64,000 nt of DNA from Fimenecus sp900545625 (GCA_963931525.1 OZ007023.1:186001-250000); one strand, 5' to 3'. Counted from the stretch's first letter, positions 40,786-50,900 are shown. Notes: a model not told the origin generated them from the letters alone. Numbers and translations: made by a program.

Positions 40786-43700
40786 TTAAAACAAGGAGAT
40801 CTGCGCGGTTTTCGGCATGTCGCCGAACGCGCCGCATTTGTCGAGCAGCTCGACAAGGCTCTTGCCTGCCTTCGCACGCCGCGCGAAATCATCCACCGAG
40901 ATAAACGTGCCTTCGCCGTCGCTGCGCGCCGCTTCGAGCGGATACGCCGCGCTTTCCCCTACGCCCGAAAGCGCCGAAAACGGCAGGCGGATCTTTCCGT
41001 TCTCAATGGTATAGGCGGTCGCCTTGGACTTGTAAACGTCTACGCCCAAAAGCTCTACGCCGCGCGCCATCATCTCATTGACGACCTGCATGGCGGTGTA
41101 TTGCTCCTTTTCCTTGGCCGTGGCGGACTTGTCCTTGATCTTGGCTTTGAGCGACGAAAGGCGCTGGCGCACGGCATCGTGCCCCTGCACGACGACCTCG
41201 GCATCCAAGTCCCCGCCGCGCACGGTCAGAAACGCCGTGTAATATTCGAGCGGCCGGTAGATCTTATACCAGCCGAGCCGCAGCGCCGCAATAACATAGG
41301 CGGCGGCGTGGGCCTTGGGGAACATGTATTTGATCTTGCGGCAGGAATCCATATACCAATCCGGCACATTATGCGCCCGCATTGCTTCCTCCGCGCCCTC
41401 GGGGAAGCCGACTTTGGCGACGATACCCTTACGGGTCTTTTCCATGATGTTGAACGCCATGCTCGGCTCAAGCCCTTTGTGCAGCAGGTACGTCATAATG
41501 CTGTCGCGTGTACCGATGACCTCGGAGATCGTACAGATCTTGTTGTGGATCAGCTCCTGCGCGTTGCCCGTCCACACGTCCGTACCGTGCGAAAGGCCCG
41601 AAATTTGCAGCAGGTCGGCAAAGGTCTTGGGCTGGGCTTCGAGCAGCATCTGACACACGAAAGAAGTACCCATTTCGGGGATGGAAAGCGTGCCTGTAGG
41701 CCAATCGATATCGTCTTCGGTCACGCCCAGCGGTTCGGAGCTCGTGCAAAGGCGGACGATCTGCGGATCGCAAACGTCCACATCCATGACGTTGATGCCC
41801 GTCAAGTCCTCCAAATGCTTATAGAGCGTGGGCACATCGTGCCCGAGAATGTCGAGCTTCAAAATCGTATCGTGCAGGGAATGGAAGTCGAAGTGCGTCG
41901 TTTCCATGTCGCTGCCCACATCGTCCGCGGGATACTGCACCGGGGTGAAATCCCACACATCAAAGTTGCTCGGCACGACGACCATACCGCCCGGGTGCTG
42001 CCCCGTGGTACGCTTGACGCCCGTGCAGCCGTCCACCAGCCGCTGTTCTTCGGCACGGTTGACATGTAAGCCGCGTTCCTCCAAATAGTTTTTCACAAAG
42101 CCATAAGCGGTTTTATCCGCAACGGTGGCGATGGTGCCCGCCTTAAAGACGTTCGCGGAGCCGAACAGCTCTTCGGTGTAGCGGTGCGCCTTGCCCTGAT
42201 ATTCGCCGGAGAAGTTCAAGTCGATATCGGGCGCTTTGTCGCCGTGGAAGCCGAGGAAGGTCTCGAACGGGATCTCATGCCCGTCGCGCACCATGTCCGT
42301 ACCGCAGTGCGGGCAGTTCTTTTTGGGCATGTCAAAGCCGGAACCGTATTCGTTGTGCGTATAGAATTCGGAATAGCGGCAGTTCGGGCAGCGGTAATGC
42401 GGGGCTAAGGGATTGACCTCGGAAATACCCGCCATAGTCGCCACGAACGACGAGCCGACCGACCCTCGCGAACCGACATGGTAGCCGTGATCTTCGGAAT
42501 CCCACACCAGCTTTTGCGCAATGATATACAGCACCGCGAAGCCGTTTTCAATGATCGAATCGAGCTCGCGGTTCAAGCGCGTTTCGACGATCTCGGGCAC
42601 TTTGCCCTCAAATTCATACCAAGCCTTCGCCTTGTTCCAGCAGATCTCCCGAAGCTGCTCTTCCGACCCCGGGATAGACGGCTGGTAGGTGCCGTCGGGG
42701 AACGGGCGCATGACCTCGACCATATCGGCGATGCGGTTCGGGTTTTCGATAACCACCTCACGGGCGGTCTCCTCACCGAGATATTGAAATTCGGCAAGCA
42801 TTTCTTCAGTCGTGCGGAAAAACAGCGGCGCCTGGTGGTCGGCGTCGGAGAAGCCCTGCGCCGCCATCAGGATCTCGCGGTATTTTGCGTCTTCGGGGTC
42901 AATAAAATGCACGTCGCAGGTCGCAACGACCGGCTTGCCGAGGCGGTCTGCGATGGCGATGATCTTGCGGTTGATGTTTTCAATATCCGCCTCGCAGGTG
43001 ATCTTATCGAACTCCCGGTTGCGCTCGGGATTTTTCGCGTTCGGGTCGGAATGCGCGGCGATCATAAAGCGGTTGTTGCCCGTGGGCTGGATCTCCAGAT
43101 AATCGTAGAAATTCGCAATTTCCAGGATCTCTTCTTCGGGGCGCTCCTCGAGCACGGCGCGGTACAATTCGCCCGCCTCGCACGCCGAGCCGAGGATCAG
43201 CCCTTCGCGGTGCTTGATGAGCTCCGACTTGAGCGTGCGCGGCCGCTTGTAGAAATACTTGGTATTGGAAAGTGAAATGAGCTTATACAGGTTTTTAAGC
43301 CCCGTCAGGTTCTTCGCCAAAATGATCTGGTGGTAGGAACGCAGTTCCTTATAATCCTTGCCCGGCTCTTTTAAGTCGTCCACAAAGTAGGACTCCACCC
43401 CGTAGATGATCTTGATCTTGCCTTTCGCGGCGTTCATCGCGTCGGGGAACGCCTGCACGCAGCCGTGGTCGGTGATGGCGACCGCCTTATGCCCCCAGCG
43501 GATCGCGCGCTCCACAAGCGTTTTTGCGGGCGTCATGCCGTCCATTTGCGACATGTTGGTGTGCAGATGCAGCTCCACGCGCTTTTCGGGGGCGTTGTCC
43601 TCTTTTTCGATTTTTTCGGTCGTGCTCACGGCACGCGGGTCGATGATGTAATCGCGCTTAAAGGAATCGAATTTCACGTTGCCGTGCAGCAGGATATGTA

Positions 43701-44622
43701 CGCCGTTTTTGAGCTTTTCCAGCAGCGCGTCGCTTTGCTCGATCTTCACGATCATGGAAACCGGAAACGAATAGCTGCCGTCGGTCAAAAAGAAATTGAT
43801 GATCTTATGCTTGCCCTTTTTGCTGGTGCGTTCCTCAAAGCTGAACACGCGACCCCAGACCGTCACGGGAATCTCGTCCTGTTCGGTCTCGGGCAGCTCG
43901 ATGTCGGCGATGCGGATGGGCTCGCTGCGGATGATATTGCCGAAAATGGGGCGGACGCTTTCGAGATAATAGGGTATGCCTTCTTTCACGACATGCTCGC
44001 GCGGGGGTTCGTTTTCCGATGCTTTTTCGGCCTTTTGCACCTTGGCGCCCCTGCCGTATTTCTGCTCGTTTGCCGCTGCGGCTCTGGCGGCGCGGTCGCG
44101 TGCGTCAATACTTGCCTGCGCGGCCTGCAGGGACTGTGCGATGTCCACCTGCGCTTCTTCGAGGCGGACCGCCGGCTCTGCGCCGAAGCGTTCCGAAACG
44201 ACCCGGCGCAGCGCTTCGGCAAAGCCGCCGTTTTCCAAGATCGCCTTGCCGCCGTGGTGCAGTGTTACGCGAACGGCGTCGGGCGAAATATCCCATTCGG
44301 CGTCGTCAAGAAAGCCGTTTGCAACGGCGACGTGTTTTTTGAGGTATGCGGTTAGTTCCGGCGCGTAGGCGCTGTCTAACTGCGTGCGATCAAAGCGCGG
44401 TAAAAGCTCCACCTGCGCCGCGCCGCCGAGCGCTTCGGTGACGCACGCGGCGATCGAGTCGAGCATACGCGAGGAGACGGGATGCGCAAAGCGCACCGTC
44501 ACCGCAAGGTGACGGTGTGCGCCGTCGTGTTCGATTTTTAAGATCTCCGCCGCCGTCAGCGCCGCTTCAAAGGGTTCGAGTGACGCACGGCAGTCGGAAA
44601 ACAGGTCGTAAAATCGGGTCAT
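40786..44622 (-). CDS. polC: DNA polymerase III alpha subunit PolC without the embedded DEDD exonuclease
   Basis: 1278 residues, shorter than the usual ~1430. Order: N-terminal domain, OB-fold (~245-330), PHP domain, Zn ribbon (CPNC...CPHC ~745-775), polymerase core with GSRGSVGSSFV and catalytic Asp799/Asp801 (PDIDLNFSGEY), C-terminal clamp motif QISLF. The DnaQ-like proofreading insert normally found inside PHP is missing: GVESYFVDD (to ~416) runs on after ~14 residues into YHQIILAKN. PHP metal ligands are all present: H352, H354, D385, H386, E410, H431, C481, D570, H572. Last gene of the pyrH operon. Confidence 0.95.
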   Translation of the reverse strand: MTRFYDLFSDCRASLEPFEAALTAAEILKIEHDGAHRHLAVTVRFAHPVSSRMLDSIAACVTEALGGAAQVELLPRFDRTQLDSAYAPELTAYLKKHVAVANGFLDDAEWDISPDAVRVTLHHGGKAILENGGFAEALRRVVSERFGAEPAVRLEEAQVDIAQSLQAAQASIDARDRAARAAAANEQKYGRGAKVQKAEKASENEPPREHVVKEGIPYYLESVRPIFGNIIRSEPIRIADIELPETEQDEIPVTVWGRVFSFEERTSKKGKHKIINFFLTDGSYSFPVSMIVKIEQSDALLEKLKNGVHILLHGNVKFDSFKRDYIIDPRAVSTTEKIEKEDNAPEKRVELHLHTNMSQMDGMTPAKTLVERAIRWGHKAVAITDHGCVQAFPDAMNAAKGKIKIIYGVESYFVDDLKEPGKDYKELRSYHQIILAKNLTGLKNLYKLISLSNTKYFYKRPRTLKSELIKHREGLILGSACEAGELYRAVLEERPEEEILEIANFYDYLEIQPTGNNRFMIAAHSDPNAKNPERNREFDKITCEADIENINRKIIAIADRLGKPVVATCDVHFIDPEDAKYREILMAAQGFSDADHQAPLFFRTTEEMLAEFQYLGEETAREVVIENPNRIADMVEVMRPFPDGTYQPSIPGSEEQLREICWNKAKAWYEFEGKVPEIVETRLNRELDSIIENGFAVLYIIAQKLVWDSEDHGYHVGSRGSVGSSFVATMAGISEVNPLAPHYRCPNCRYSEFYTHNEYGSGFDMPKKNCPHCGTDMVRDGHEIPFETFLGFHGDKAPDIDLNFSGEYQGKAHRYTEELFGSANVFKAGTIATVADKTAYGFVKNYLEERGLHVNRAEEQRLVDGCTGVKRTTGQHPGGMVVVPSNFDVWDFTPVQYPADDVGSDMETTHFDFHSLHDTILKLDILGHDVPTLYKHLEDLTGINVMDVDVCDPQIVRLCTSSEPLGVTEDDIDWPTGTLSIPEMGTSFVCQMLLEAQPKTFADLLQISGLSHGTDVWTGNAQELIHNKICTISEVIGTRDSIMTYLLHKGLEPSMAFNIMEKTRKGIVAKVGFPEGAEEAMRAHNVPDWYMDSCRKIKYMFPKAHAAAYVIAALRLGWYKIYRPLEYYTAFLTVRGGDLDAEVVVQGHDAVRQRLSSLKAKIKDKSATAKEKEQYTAMQVVNEMMARGVELLGVDVYKSKATAYTIENGKIRLPFSALSGVGESAAYPLEAARSDGEGTFISVDDFARRAKAGKSLVELLDKCGAFGDMPKTAQISLF

Positions 44623-44646
44623 GCTTATGTTCCTTATCGATGTGCC

Positions 44647-45699
44647 TTATAATTTTTCGATTTCCTGCAATAACGTGTCGACGATCTCCGATTCGGGGAC
44701 CTTGCGCAAGATCTCCCCATGCCGGAAAATCAGCCCGTTACCGTCGCCGCCCGCCACGCCGATGTCCGCCTCGCGCGCTTCGCCGGGGCCGTTGACCGCA
44801 CACCCCATCACCGCGACGGTGATGGGCTTTTTACAGCCGCGCAGGGCTTCTTCCACTCGGTTGGCAAGTGAAATCAGGTCGATCTTTGTGCGCCCGCAGG
44901 TGGGGCAGGAGACGATCTGCGGGCAGTCGGTTTTCAAACCCACCGCCTTTAAAATATCAAAGCCCGCCGCGATCTCGCGCACAGGGTCGGCGGTCATGGA
45001 CACGCGGATGGTGTCGCCGATGCCGTCGAGAAGCAGCGCGCCGATGCCCGCCGCGGATTTCACAAGCGCCATATGCTCCGTGCCCGCCTCCGTCACGCCG
45101 AGGTGCAGGGGGTAGTCGCACAGCTCGGCAATGCGCCGGTAGGCTTCGACCATGCGCCGGACATTGGAGGATTTGATGGAGATGACGATGTCGTCAAAAT
45201 CATAGCGTTCCAGAAGCGCGGCGTGCCGGAGGGCGCTTTCGCAAAGCGCTTCCGCTGTGGGCGAGCCGTATTTTGCAAGCAGCTCTTTTTCGAGCGACCC
45301 GGAATTGACGCCGATGCGAATCGGGACGCCTTTTTGCCGGCAGGCGTCCGCCACCGCTTTGACGCGGTCGGGGGAACCGATGTTGCCGGGGTTGATGCGG
45401 ATCTTATCCGCCCCCGCCGCCACGCTTTCGAGCGCGCATTTGTAGTCAAAGTGGATGTCGGCGACCACAGGGATCGAGACCGCTTCCTTCACCGCCGCGA
45501 GCGTGCGCGCCGCCTCTACGTTCGGCACGGTCAGACGCACCATTTCGCAGCCGGCGTCTTCCAGCGCCTTTGCTTGGCGCACGTTGCCCGCCGCATCCTC
45601 CGCAGGGATATTGAGCATGGACTGTACGCTGATGTGCGCGCCGCCGCCGATTTGAAGCGATCCCGCTTTGACCGCCTTACTCTTTCTTCGTTCCGCCAT
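44647..45699 (-). CDS. ispG: 4-hydroxy-3-methylbut-2-en-1-yl diphosphate synthase
   Basis: 350 residues. TIM barrel (SVQSMLNIPAEDA, VADIHFDYKCAL, KIRINPGNIG) plus a C-terminal [4Fe-4S] domain (CPTCGRTKIDL and GCAVNGPGEAREADIGVAGG). It makes HMBPP in the MEP isoprenoid pathway with electrons from ferredoxin or flavodoxin. ATG 45699 after GGTGAG is preferred over a longer frame that overlaps rseP. Confidence 0.95.
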   Translation of the reverse strand: MAERRKSKAVKAGSLQIGGGAHISVQSMLNIPAEDAAGNVRQAKALEDAGCEMVRLTVPNVEAARTLAAVKEAVSIPVVADIHFDYKCALESVAAGADKIRINPGNIGSPDRVKAVADACRQKGVPIRIGVNSGSLEKELLAKYGSPTAEALCESALRHAALLERYDFDDIVISIKSSNVRRMVEAYRRIAELCDYPLHLGVTEAGTEHMALVKSAAGIGALLLDGIGDTIRVSMTADPVREIAAGFDILKAVGLKTDCPQIVSCPTCGRTKIDLISLANRVEEALRGCKKPITVAVMGCAVNGPGEAREADIGVAGGDGNGLIFRHGEILRKVPESEIVDTLLQEIEKL

Positions 45700-45709
45700 T
45701 TTTCTCACC

Positions 45710-46801
45710 CTATCCGCCGCGCGCGATGCGCAAAATATCATTGAGCGATACCACGACCATCAGCAGCAAAAGCAGCACCATGCCCGCCGCATGCACATAG
45801 CCCTCATATTTCGGGTTGACAGGTTTGCGTCGGATGCCCTCGATCACCAAGAACAGCAGCCGTCCGCCGTCGAGTGCGGGCAGGGGCAAAAGGTTTGCCA
45901 CGCCGATGTTGATGGTGATAAACGCAAGGATCATCAAAAGGTTGCCGATGTTGCCCGACGAAGCCGCCGTCGCGGTCACGTCGGAAATGATATCCATGGT
46001 GCCGATAGGTCCCGCCAGCTGCGACAGCCCGTAGCGCCCCGTTACAAGATCAAACAAACTCAGCCAGACCATGCGCACGATGGAGGCGGACTGCGTAAAC
46101 GCATTTTTGGTGACGTTCCAAAAGTTCGGGGTTTCGCCTATGATGATGAAATCGTAGTGGACGAGCGTGACGCCGTCTACCTCTTCGGTGGCAAAGTGCA
46201 CGTCATTTAGCGTGACCTTTTCGCCGTCGCGCTCCACGACGAAATCAAATACGCCGTCGTCGCTGCGCGAAAGCAGGAAGCTCAGATCTAAGTCCGACCA
46301 AACATGGTGCCCGTCAATTTCCAAAAAGCGGTCGCCCTCTTGCAGCCCGTACTGCGCGCTGACGGAATCTTCCGTCATAGAATGGATGACGTTGCTACCG
46401 ATAAGGTCGCCGCCGGTGGAAAGCATCAGGATCATCAGCAGGATTCCTAACAGCAAATTCATGATCGCGCCCGCCGCGACAATAATGATCCTTTGCCAAA
46501 CGGGTTTTTTCCCGAACGCGCGGTCATCCTCGCTGTCGGCGTCCTCGCCTTCCATCGAAACATAGCCGCCGATCGGGAACAGGCGCACCGCATACTGCGT
46601 GTCGCCGCGTTTGCGCTTAAAAAGCGCAGGACCCATGCCGAGCGAAAACTCGTTGACCTTGACTTTAAAGAGCTTCGCGCAGGTGAAGTGCCCGAACTCG
46701 TGCAGCATGATCATCAGTCCGAAGAACAGCAGCGCGACCGCTACGGTCCACACCTTGCTCCAGACGGACGACGCTGTGATTTCCAATAAAAGTGCTCTCA
46801 T
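45710..46801 (-). CDS. rseP: Site-2 intramembrane metalloprotease RseP/RasP
   Basis: 363 residues. Zinc motif HEFGH in the first transmembrane helix, a central PDZ domain (~125-210), and LPLPALDGGRL in the third core helix. It cleaves membrane-bound anti-sigma factors and signal-peptide remnants. It overlaps dxr by four bases, the normal order in Firmicutes. Confidence 0.93.
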   Translation of the reverse strand: MRALLLEITASSVWSKVWTVAVALLFFGLMIMLHEFGHFTCAKLFKVKVNEFSLGMGPALFKRKRGDTQYAVRLFPIGGYVSMEGEDADSEDDRAFGKKPVWQRIIIVAAGAIMNLLLGILLMILMLSTGGDLIGSNVIHSMTEDSVSAQYGLQEGDRFLEIDGHHVWSDLDLSFLLSRSDDGVFDFVVERDGEKVTLNDVHFATEEVDGVTLVHYDFIIIGETPNFWNVTKNAFTQSASIVRMVWLSLFDLVTGRYGLSQLAGPIGTMDIISDVTATAASSGNIGNLLMILAFITINIGVANLLPLPALDGGRLLFLVIEGIRRKPVNPKYEGYVHAAGMVLLLLLMVVVSLNDILRIARGG

Positions 46802-47943
46802 TTGCCACCTCGCACCGCTTCGCGCGCGAAACGGTCGATCTCCAGAATGTCTTCGTACGTGTAGGTCTCCTTCTGCGGCGCGGATTCCAGCACCCGCTCA
46901 ACGCGCTCGGCGATCTCTAAAAAACCGATCTCGCCGTTTCGGAACATGGTGTTCGCCTGCTCGTTGGCGGAGTTGACCGCCGCAGGAAGCAGCCCACCTT
47001 TATGTATGGCGCGGCGGCACAGATTTATGCATCGGAACGTCTCGTAATCCGGTTCATAAAAGGTCATTTTTCCTAACGCCGCAAAATCCAGCTCCCCGAC
47101 GGGCGAAGCATAGCGTTCGGGGTACGTGAGCGCATATTGGATGGGGATGCGCATATCGGGAAGCCCCATCTGCCCGATTACGGAGTTGTCATCGTACACA
47201 ACGGCGGAATGCAGGATACTTTCGCGGTGGACGACGATCTGCACTGCGTCGGGCGACACGCCGAACAGCCAGACTGCCTCAATGAGTTCGAGCCCCTTAT
47301 TCATCATTGTGGCGGAGTCGACCGTGATCTTCGCGCCCATCGCCCAATTCGGGTGGTGCAGGGCATCCTTAACGGTCACGTTTTTAAGCTCCTCGGCGAC
47401 TTTTCCGAAAAACGGCCCGCCGGAGGCTGTCAGGATAATTTTTTTGAGCGCACGGTTCGTCGGCGCGCCCTGGAGGGCTTGAAAAATCGCGGAATGCTCG
47501 GAATCGACAGGCAAAATCGGCACGCCGTTCTGCTTTGAAAGCTCCATGACCAGCTGCCCGCCTGCGACCAGCGTTTCCTTATTGGCAAGCGCGATGCACT
47601 TTTTTGCACGGATCGCCGCAAGCGTGGGTGCAAGCCCCGCCATGCCGACGATCGAATTTAAGACCGTATCCGCCGCACTTTGCGCCGCACAGAATTCCAC
47701 GCCCGCCGAACCTGCAAGCACCTTTGTGTTCGTGTCCGCGACGCGGGCTTTCAAGTCTGCCGCTGCCGCTTCATCCGCCATGGCGGCGTACTGCGGGCGG
47801 AACTCCCGAATCTGTTCCTCCATCGTTTTTACGTCCGAATAAGCAGTCAAAGCCTCGACGGTATACCCGCGCATGCGGGCAACGTCAAGACTTTGTGTGC
47901 CGATGGAGCCGGTCGAGCCCAATATGCATAATGACTTCGTCAT
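46798..47943 (-). CDS. dxr: 1-deoxy-D-xylulose 5-phosphate reductoisomerase
   Basis: 381 residues. NADPH loop GSTGSIGTQSLDV, ALANKETLVAGG, the metal site VDSEHSAIFQ and HPNWAMGAKITVDSATMMNK are present. It makes MEP, the second MEP-pathway step; ispG two genes on belongs to the same pathway. ATG shares one base with the cdsA stop. Confidence 0.96.
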   Translation of the reverse strand: MTKSLCILGSTGSIGTQSLDVARMRGYTVEALTAYSDVKTMEEQIREFRPQYAAMADEAAAADLKARVADTNTKVLAGSAGVEFCAAQSAADTVLNSIVGMAGLAPTLAAIRAKKCIALANKETLVAGGQLVMELSKQNGVPILPVDSEHSAIFQALQGAPTNRALKKIILTASGGPFFGKVAEELKNVTVKDALHHPNWAMGAKITVDSATMMNKGLELIEAVWLFGVSPDAVQIVVHRESILHSAVVYDDNSVIGQMGLPDMRIPIQYALTYPERYASPVGELDFAALGKMTFYEPDYETFRCINLCRRAIHKGGLLPAAVNSANEQANTMFRNGEIGFLEIAERVERVLESAPQKETYTYEDILEIDRFAREAVRGGK

Positions 47944-48803
47944 CAGAATACCGTCCTTGTCAGTAAAATCAGGGCATACAGCGCCGACGAGACGAACAGA
48001 ACGCTGTCACAGCGATCCATCACGCCGCCGTGCCCGGGGAACAGCTTACCGAAATCCTTGACGCCGAAGTTGCGCTTGACGACCGATGCGGTCAGGTCAC
48101 CGCACATGCCGACGACCGACAGCACCGCCGAAAGAATCACGATCTCCAAATAACCGATGGTATGTACCGTAAAGAAGTAGGTGTCAAACACCGCGAACAG
48201 GATCACACTGCTCAAGATCCCGCCGATCACGCCGCCGATCGCGCCTTCCACGGTCTTTTTGGGGCTGATCTTCGTCAGCTTGTGCTTCCCTAAGAACTTG
48301 CCTGTAAAATAGGCGAACGTGTCGGTGATCAGCGCACAGAACAGCGCGAACAGAATGAAAAACAGCCCGTGGTAGCCGTCGAACTCCTCAGGGAAGCGCG
48401 TGTCTATCGCAGAGAGCAGCGCCAGCGAGGAAAATGCCCACGGCACAAAGATACTCGCAACCAGCACCGCCGCGACATCCTCGAATTTGGTATGCTCGTA
48501 ATTTGCGAGCATCAGAATAAACAGCAGGATCGCATACAGCGCGACCACCGCCGTCGTGGGCAGGTTCAAGCCTGCTTCGGCAAGCGCACCGGCATAGGTA
48601 TAATACAGCGGCACCAGCGCCGAAAACACAAGGCTGACCACTTCGATCGCCTTATTTTTGAGCTGTACACATTTTTCTATCTCGTACGTTGCAATGCAGG
48701 AAAGCACGGCGAGCACAATGGGCATAGCGGGCGTGTCACGGAACGCGATCACTGTAATTGCAAGTGCCGCGGCGATCACGCCGACCACGATACGTTTCAG
48801 CAT
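47943..48803 (-). CDS. cdsA: Phosphatidate cytidylyltransferase
   Basis: 286 residues, about eight transmembrane helices, with the C-terminal signature ASVVKRNFGVKDFGKLFPGH followed by GGVMDRCDS. It makes CDP-diacylglycerol for phospholipid synthesis. TGGAGGC before ATG 48803 sets the start; the open frame beyond lies antisense-like over the uppS 3' end. Confidence 0.94.
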   Translation of the reverse strand: MLKRIVVGVIAAALAITVIAFRDTPAMPIVLAVLSCIATYEIEKCVQLKNKAIEVVSLVFSALVPLYYTYAGALAEAGLNLPTTAVVALYAILLFILMLANYEHTKFEDVAAVLVASIFVPWAFSSLALLSAIDTRFPEEFDGYHGLFFILFALFCALITDTFAYFTGKFLGKHKLTKISPKKTVEGAIGGVIGGILSSVILFAVFDTYFFTVHTIGYLEIVILSAVLSVVGMCGDLTASVVKRNFGVKDFGKLFPGHGGVMDRCDSVLFVSSALYALILLTRTVF

Positions 48804-48849
48804 ACAATGCCTCCATAGGTTTCTCTTTCTCCCGCCCGGAGAATCTGTG

Positions 48850-49584
48850 TTACACCCCGCCGAAGCGCCGATTGCGGTGCTCGTAGGCCCGCAGCGCCTC
48901 CACAAAATTCTCTTCGGTAAAATCGGGCCACAGCACGTCGGAGAACCAAAGCTCCGCATATGCCGACTGCCACAAAAGGAAGTTCGACAGGCGGTATTCG
49001 CCGCTCGGACGAATGATAAGGTCGGGATCGGGCAGCCCTTTCGTATACAGTTGATCCGAAAGCATCTGCTCGGTGATGTCCTTCGCCTTGAGCTTCCCTT
49101 TTTCGACCTCATGCGCAAGCGCACGCACGCCGTGCAGGATCTCCTGCCGGCCGCCGTAATTGACGGCGATATTCAAAATGACATGTTCCTTCTTGCGCGT
49201 GATGCGTTCACTGTATTTCATCATGCGCTGGATGTCTTTCGGGATGCCGACCCGGTCGCCGATAAAATTGACCTTTATGCCTTTTTCCTCGTTTTCCGCC
49301 TTGCACATATCAAGCTCGCGCAGATACTCGCGGAACAGGTCCATGATCGCTGCGACCTCCTCGGGCGGACGGGACCAGTTCTCCGTCGAAAATGCATAAA
49401 AGGTCAGGCATTCAATGCCGAGGTCGCTCGCGAATTCCCCGATCTTCCGAAAGGTCTTCGCGCCCTCGACATGGCCCTTATAGCGCGGCAGGCCGCGTTG
49501 TTTTGCCCATCTGCCGTTGCCGTCCATAATGATACCGACATGGCGCGGCAGAACGGAAAAGGTGGGCAGAGATGCTTTATCCAT
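48850..49584 (-). CDS. uppS: Undecaprenyl diphosphate synthase
   Basis: 244 residues. Family signatures: HVGIIMDGNGRWAKQRG with the catalytic Asp, YAFSTENWSRP, and the C-terminal LIIRPSGEYRLSNFLLWQ. It builds the C55 lipid carrier for peptidoglycan from IPP made by the MEP pathway. 36 bases after frr. Confidence 0.96.
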   Translation of the reverse strand: MDKASLPTFSVLPRHVGIIMDGNGRWAKQRGLPRYKGHVEGAKTFRKIGEFASDLGIECLTFYAFSTENWSRPPEEVAAIMDLFREYLRELDMCKAENEEKGIKVNFIGDRVGIPKDIQRMMKYSERITRKKEHVILNIAVNYGGRQEILHGVRALAHEVEKGKLKAKDITEQMLSDQLYTKGLPDPDLIIRPSGEYRLSNFLLWQSAYAELWFSDVLWPDFTEENFVEALRAYEHRNRRFGGV

Positions 49585-49619
49585 AACTTTGCTCCCGAAA
49601 CAGCTGTCGAAGCGCGCCG

Positions 49620-50174
49620 TCAGATCTCCATGATGTCCTTTTCTTTTGCATCGACCATTTCATCGATGCGCTTAATGAATTTATCGGTGATTTTCTGAAT
49701 TTTATCCTCGCCGTCGTGCAGATCGTCCTCGGTGATCTCGCTGTCCTTTTTCTTTTTCTTGAGCTTTTCCATGCAGTCGCGGCGAATAGAGCGCACAGCG
49801 ACCTTAGCATCCTCACCAAGCTTACTTACATCCTTGGCGAGCACCTTTCTCTTTTCCTCTGTAAGCGGCGGGAAAATCAGGCGGATCACCTTGCCGTCGT
49901 CCTGCGGGTTGACCCCGAGATCCGACGCCTGAATCGCCTTTTCAATGGCGGAAATGGTGCTCACGTCCCACGGCTGGATCACGAGGATGCGCCCCTCGGA
50001 GACCGACACCGCCGCCATCTGCTGAATGGGGGTGGGCACACCGTAATAATCCACCGCGATGCGGTCGAGCAGCGACACGCTCGCCCTGCCCGCGCGCATG
50101 GTCGCGAACGCATTGTGTAAAGCGTTTAAGCTCTTTTCCATTTTTTCATTTGCGTAATCAAAGATCTCCTGCAT
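49620..50174 (-). CDS. frr: Ribosome recycling factor
   Basis: 184 residues with FATMRAGRASVSLLDRI, YYGVPTPIQQMA and the three-helix bundle C-terminus. Together with EF-G it splits post-termination ribosomes. It follows pyrH by 21 bases. GGAGGC lies before the ATG. Confidence 0.96.
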   Translation of the reverse strand: MQEIFDYANEKMEKSLNALHNAFATMRAGRASVSLLDRIAVDYYGVPTPIQQMAAVSVSEGRILVIQPWDVSTISAIEKAIQASDLGVNPQDDGKVIRLIFPPLTEEKRKVLAKDVSKLGEDAKVAVRSIRRDCMEKLKKKKKDSEITEDDLHDGEDKIQKITDKFIKRIDEMVDAKEKDIMEI

Positions 50175-50195
50175 GCTGACGCCTCCTGTATAAGG

Positions 50196-50900
50196 TTATT
50201 TCACGATCGTGCCGATGTTTTCGCCCTTGGCGGCACGAACGATGTTCTGCGGGTCGGAAAGGTTGAATACGAGGATGGGGATATCGTTGTCGCGGCAGAG
50301 CGATGCTGCCGTCGCATCCATTACGGCAAGCCCGCGGCTTAGAACCTCGGTGTGGCTCAAGGTATCGTACTTCTGCGCGTCGGCGAAGCGGTTGGGATCC
50401 TTGTCATAGACGCCGTCGACATTCGTTGCCTTAAAGATGATGTCCGCGTCGATCTCCGCCGCACGCAGCGCTGCCGCCGTGTCGGTCGAGAAGAACGGAT
50501 TGCCCGTGCCGCAGCCGAAAATGACCACGCGCCCTTTTTCCAAGTGGCGAATGGCGCGGTTGCGGATGTAGGGCTCGGCGACCTGCCGCATTTCAATGGC
50601 GGTCTGCACGCGCACCTCCAGGCCGTACTGCTCGAGCGCATCGGCAAGCGCGAGGGCGTTCATCGCCGTGGCAAGCATACCGATGTGATCGGCACGGGTG
50701 CGATCCATATCGCCGGAGCTTCTGCCGCGCCAAAAGTTGCCGCCGCCGACAACAAGCCCGATCTGCACACCGAGCTTGGCACATTCGTTGACCCAGCGGC
50801 AGATCTCCTGCATGGTGTCAAAATCGATGCCGTGCTTTTCCTTACCCGCGAGCACCTCGCCCGAGAGTTTGAGCAAAATTCGTTTGTAAACCGCTTCCAT
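50196..50900 (-). CDS. pyrH: UMP kinase
   Basis: 234 residues, amino-acid-kinase fold: KRILLKLSGEVLAGKEKHGI, GGGNFWRGRS, and TNVDGVYDKDPN. It phosphorylates UMP to UDP and is allosterically controlled by GTP and UTP. First gene of the operon; rpsB-tsf, which often precede it, are not here, since the next upstream gene is divergent. Confidence 0.96.
   Translation of the reverse strand: MEAVYKRILLKLSGEVLAGKEKHGIDFDTMQEICRWVNECAKLGVQIGLVVGGGNFWRGRSSGDMDRTRADHIGMLATAMNALALADALEQYGLEVRVQTAIEMRQVAEPYIRNRAIRHLEKGRVVIFGCGTGNPFFSTDTAAALRAAEIDADIIFKATNVDGVYDKDPNRFADAQKYDTLSHTEVLSRGLAVMDATAASLCRDNDIPILVFNLSDPQNIVRAAKGENIGTIVK

Noticed and set aside
40735..42069. 444-codon open frame antisense to polC
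   Set aside because: Low-complexity, domain-free translation and no ribosome-binding site; polC on the other strand is certain.
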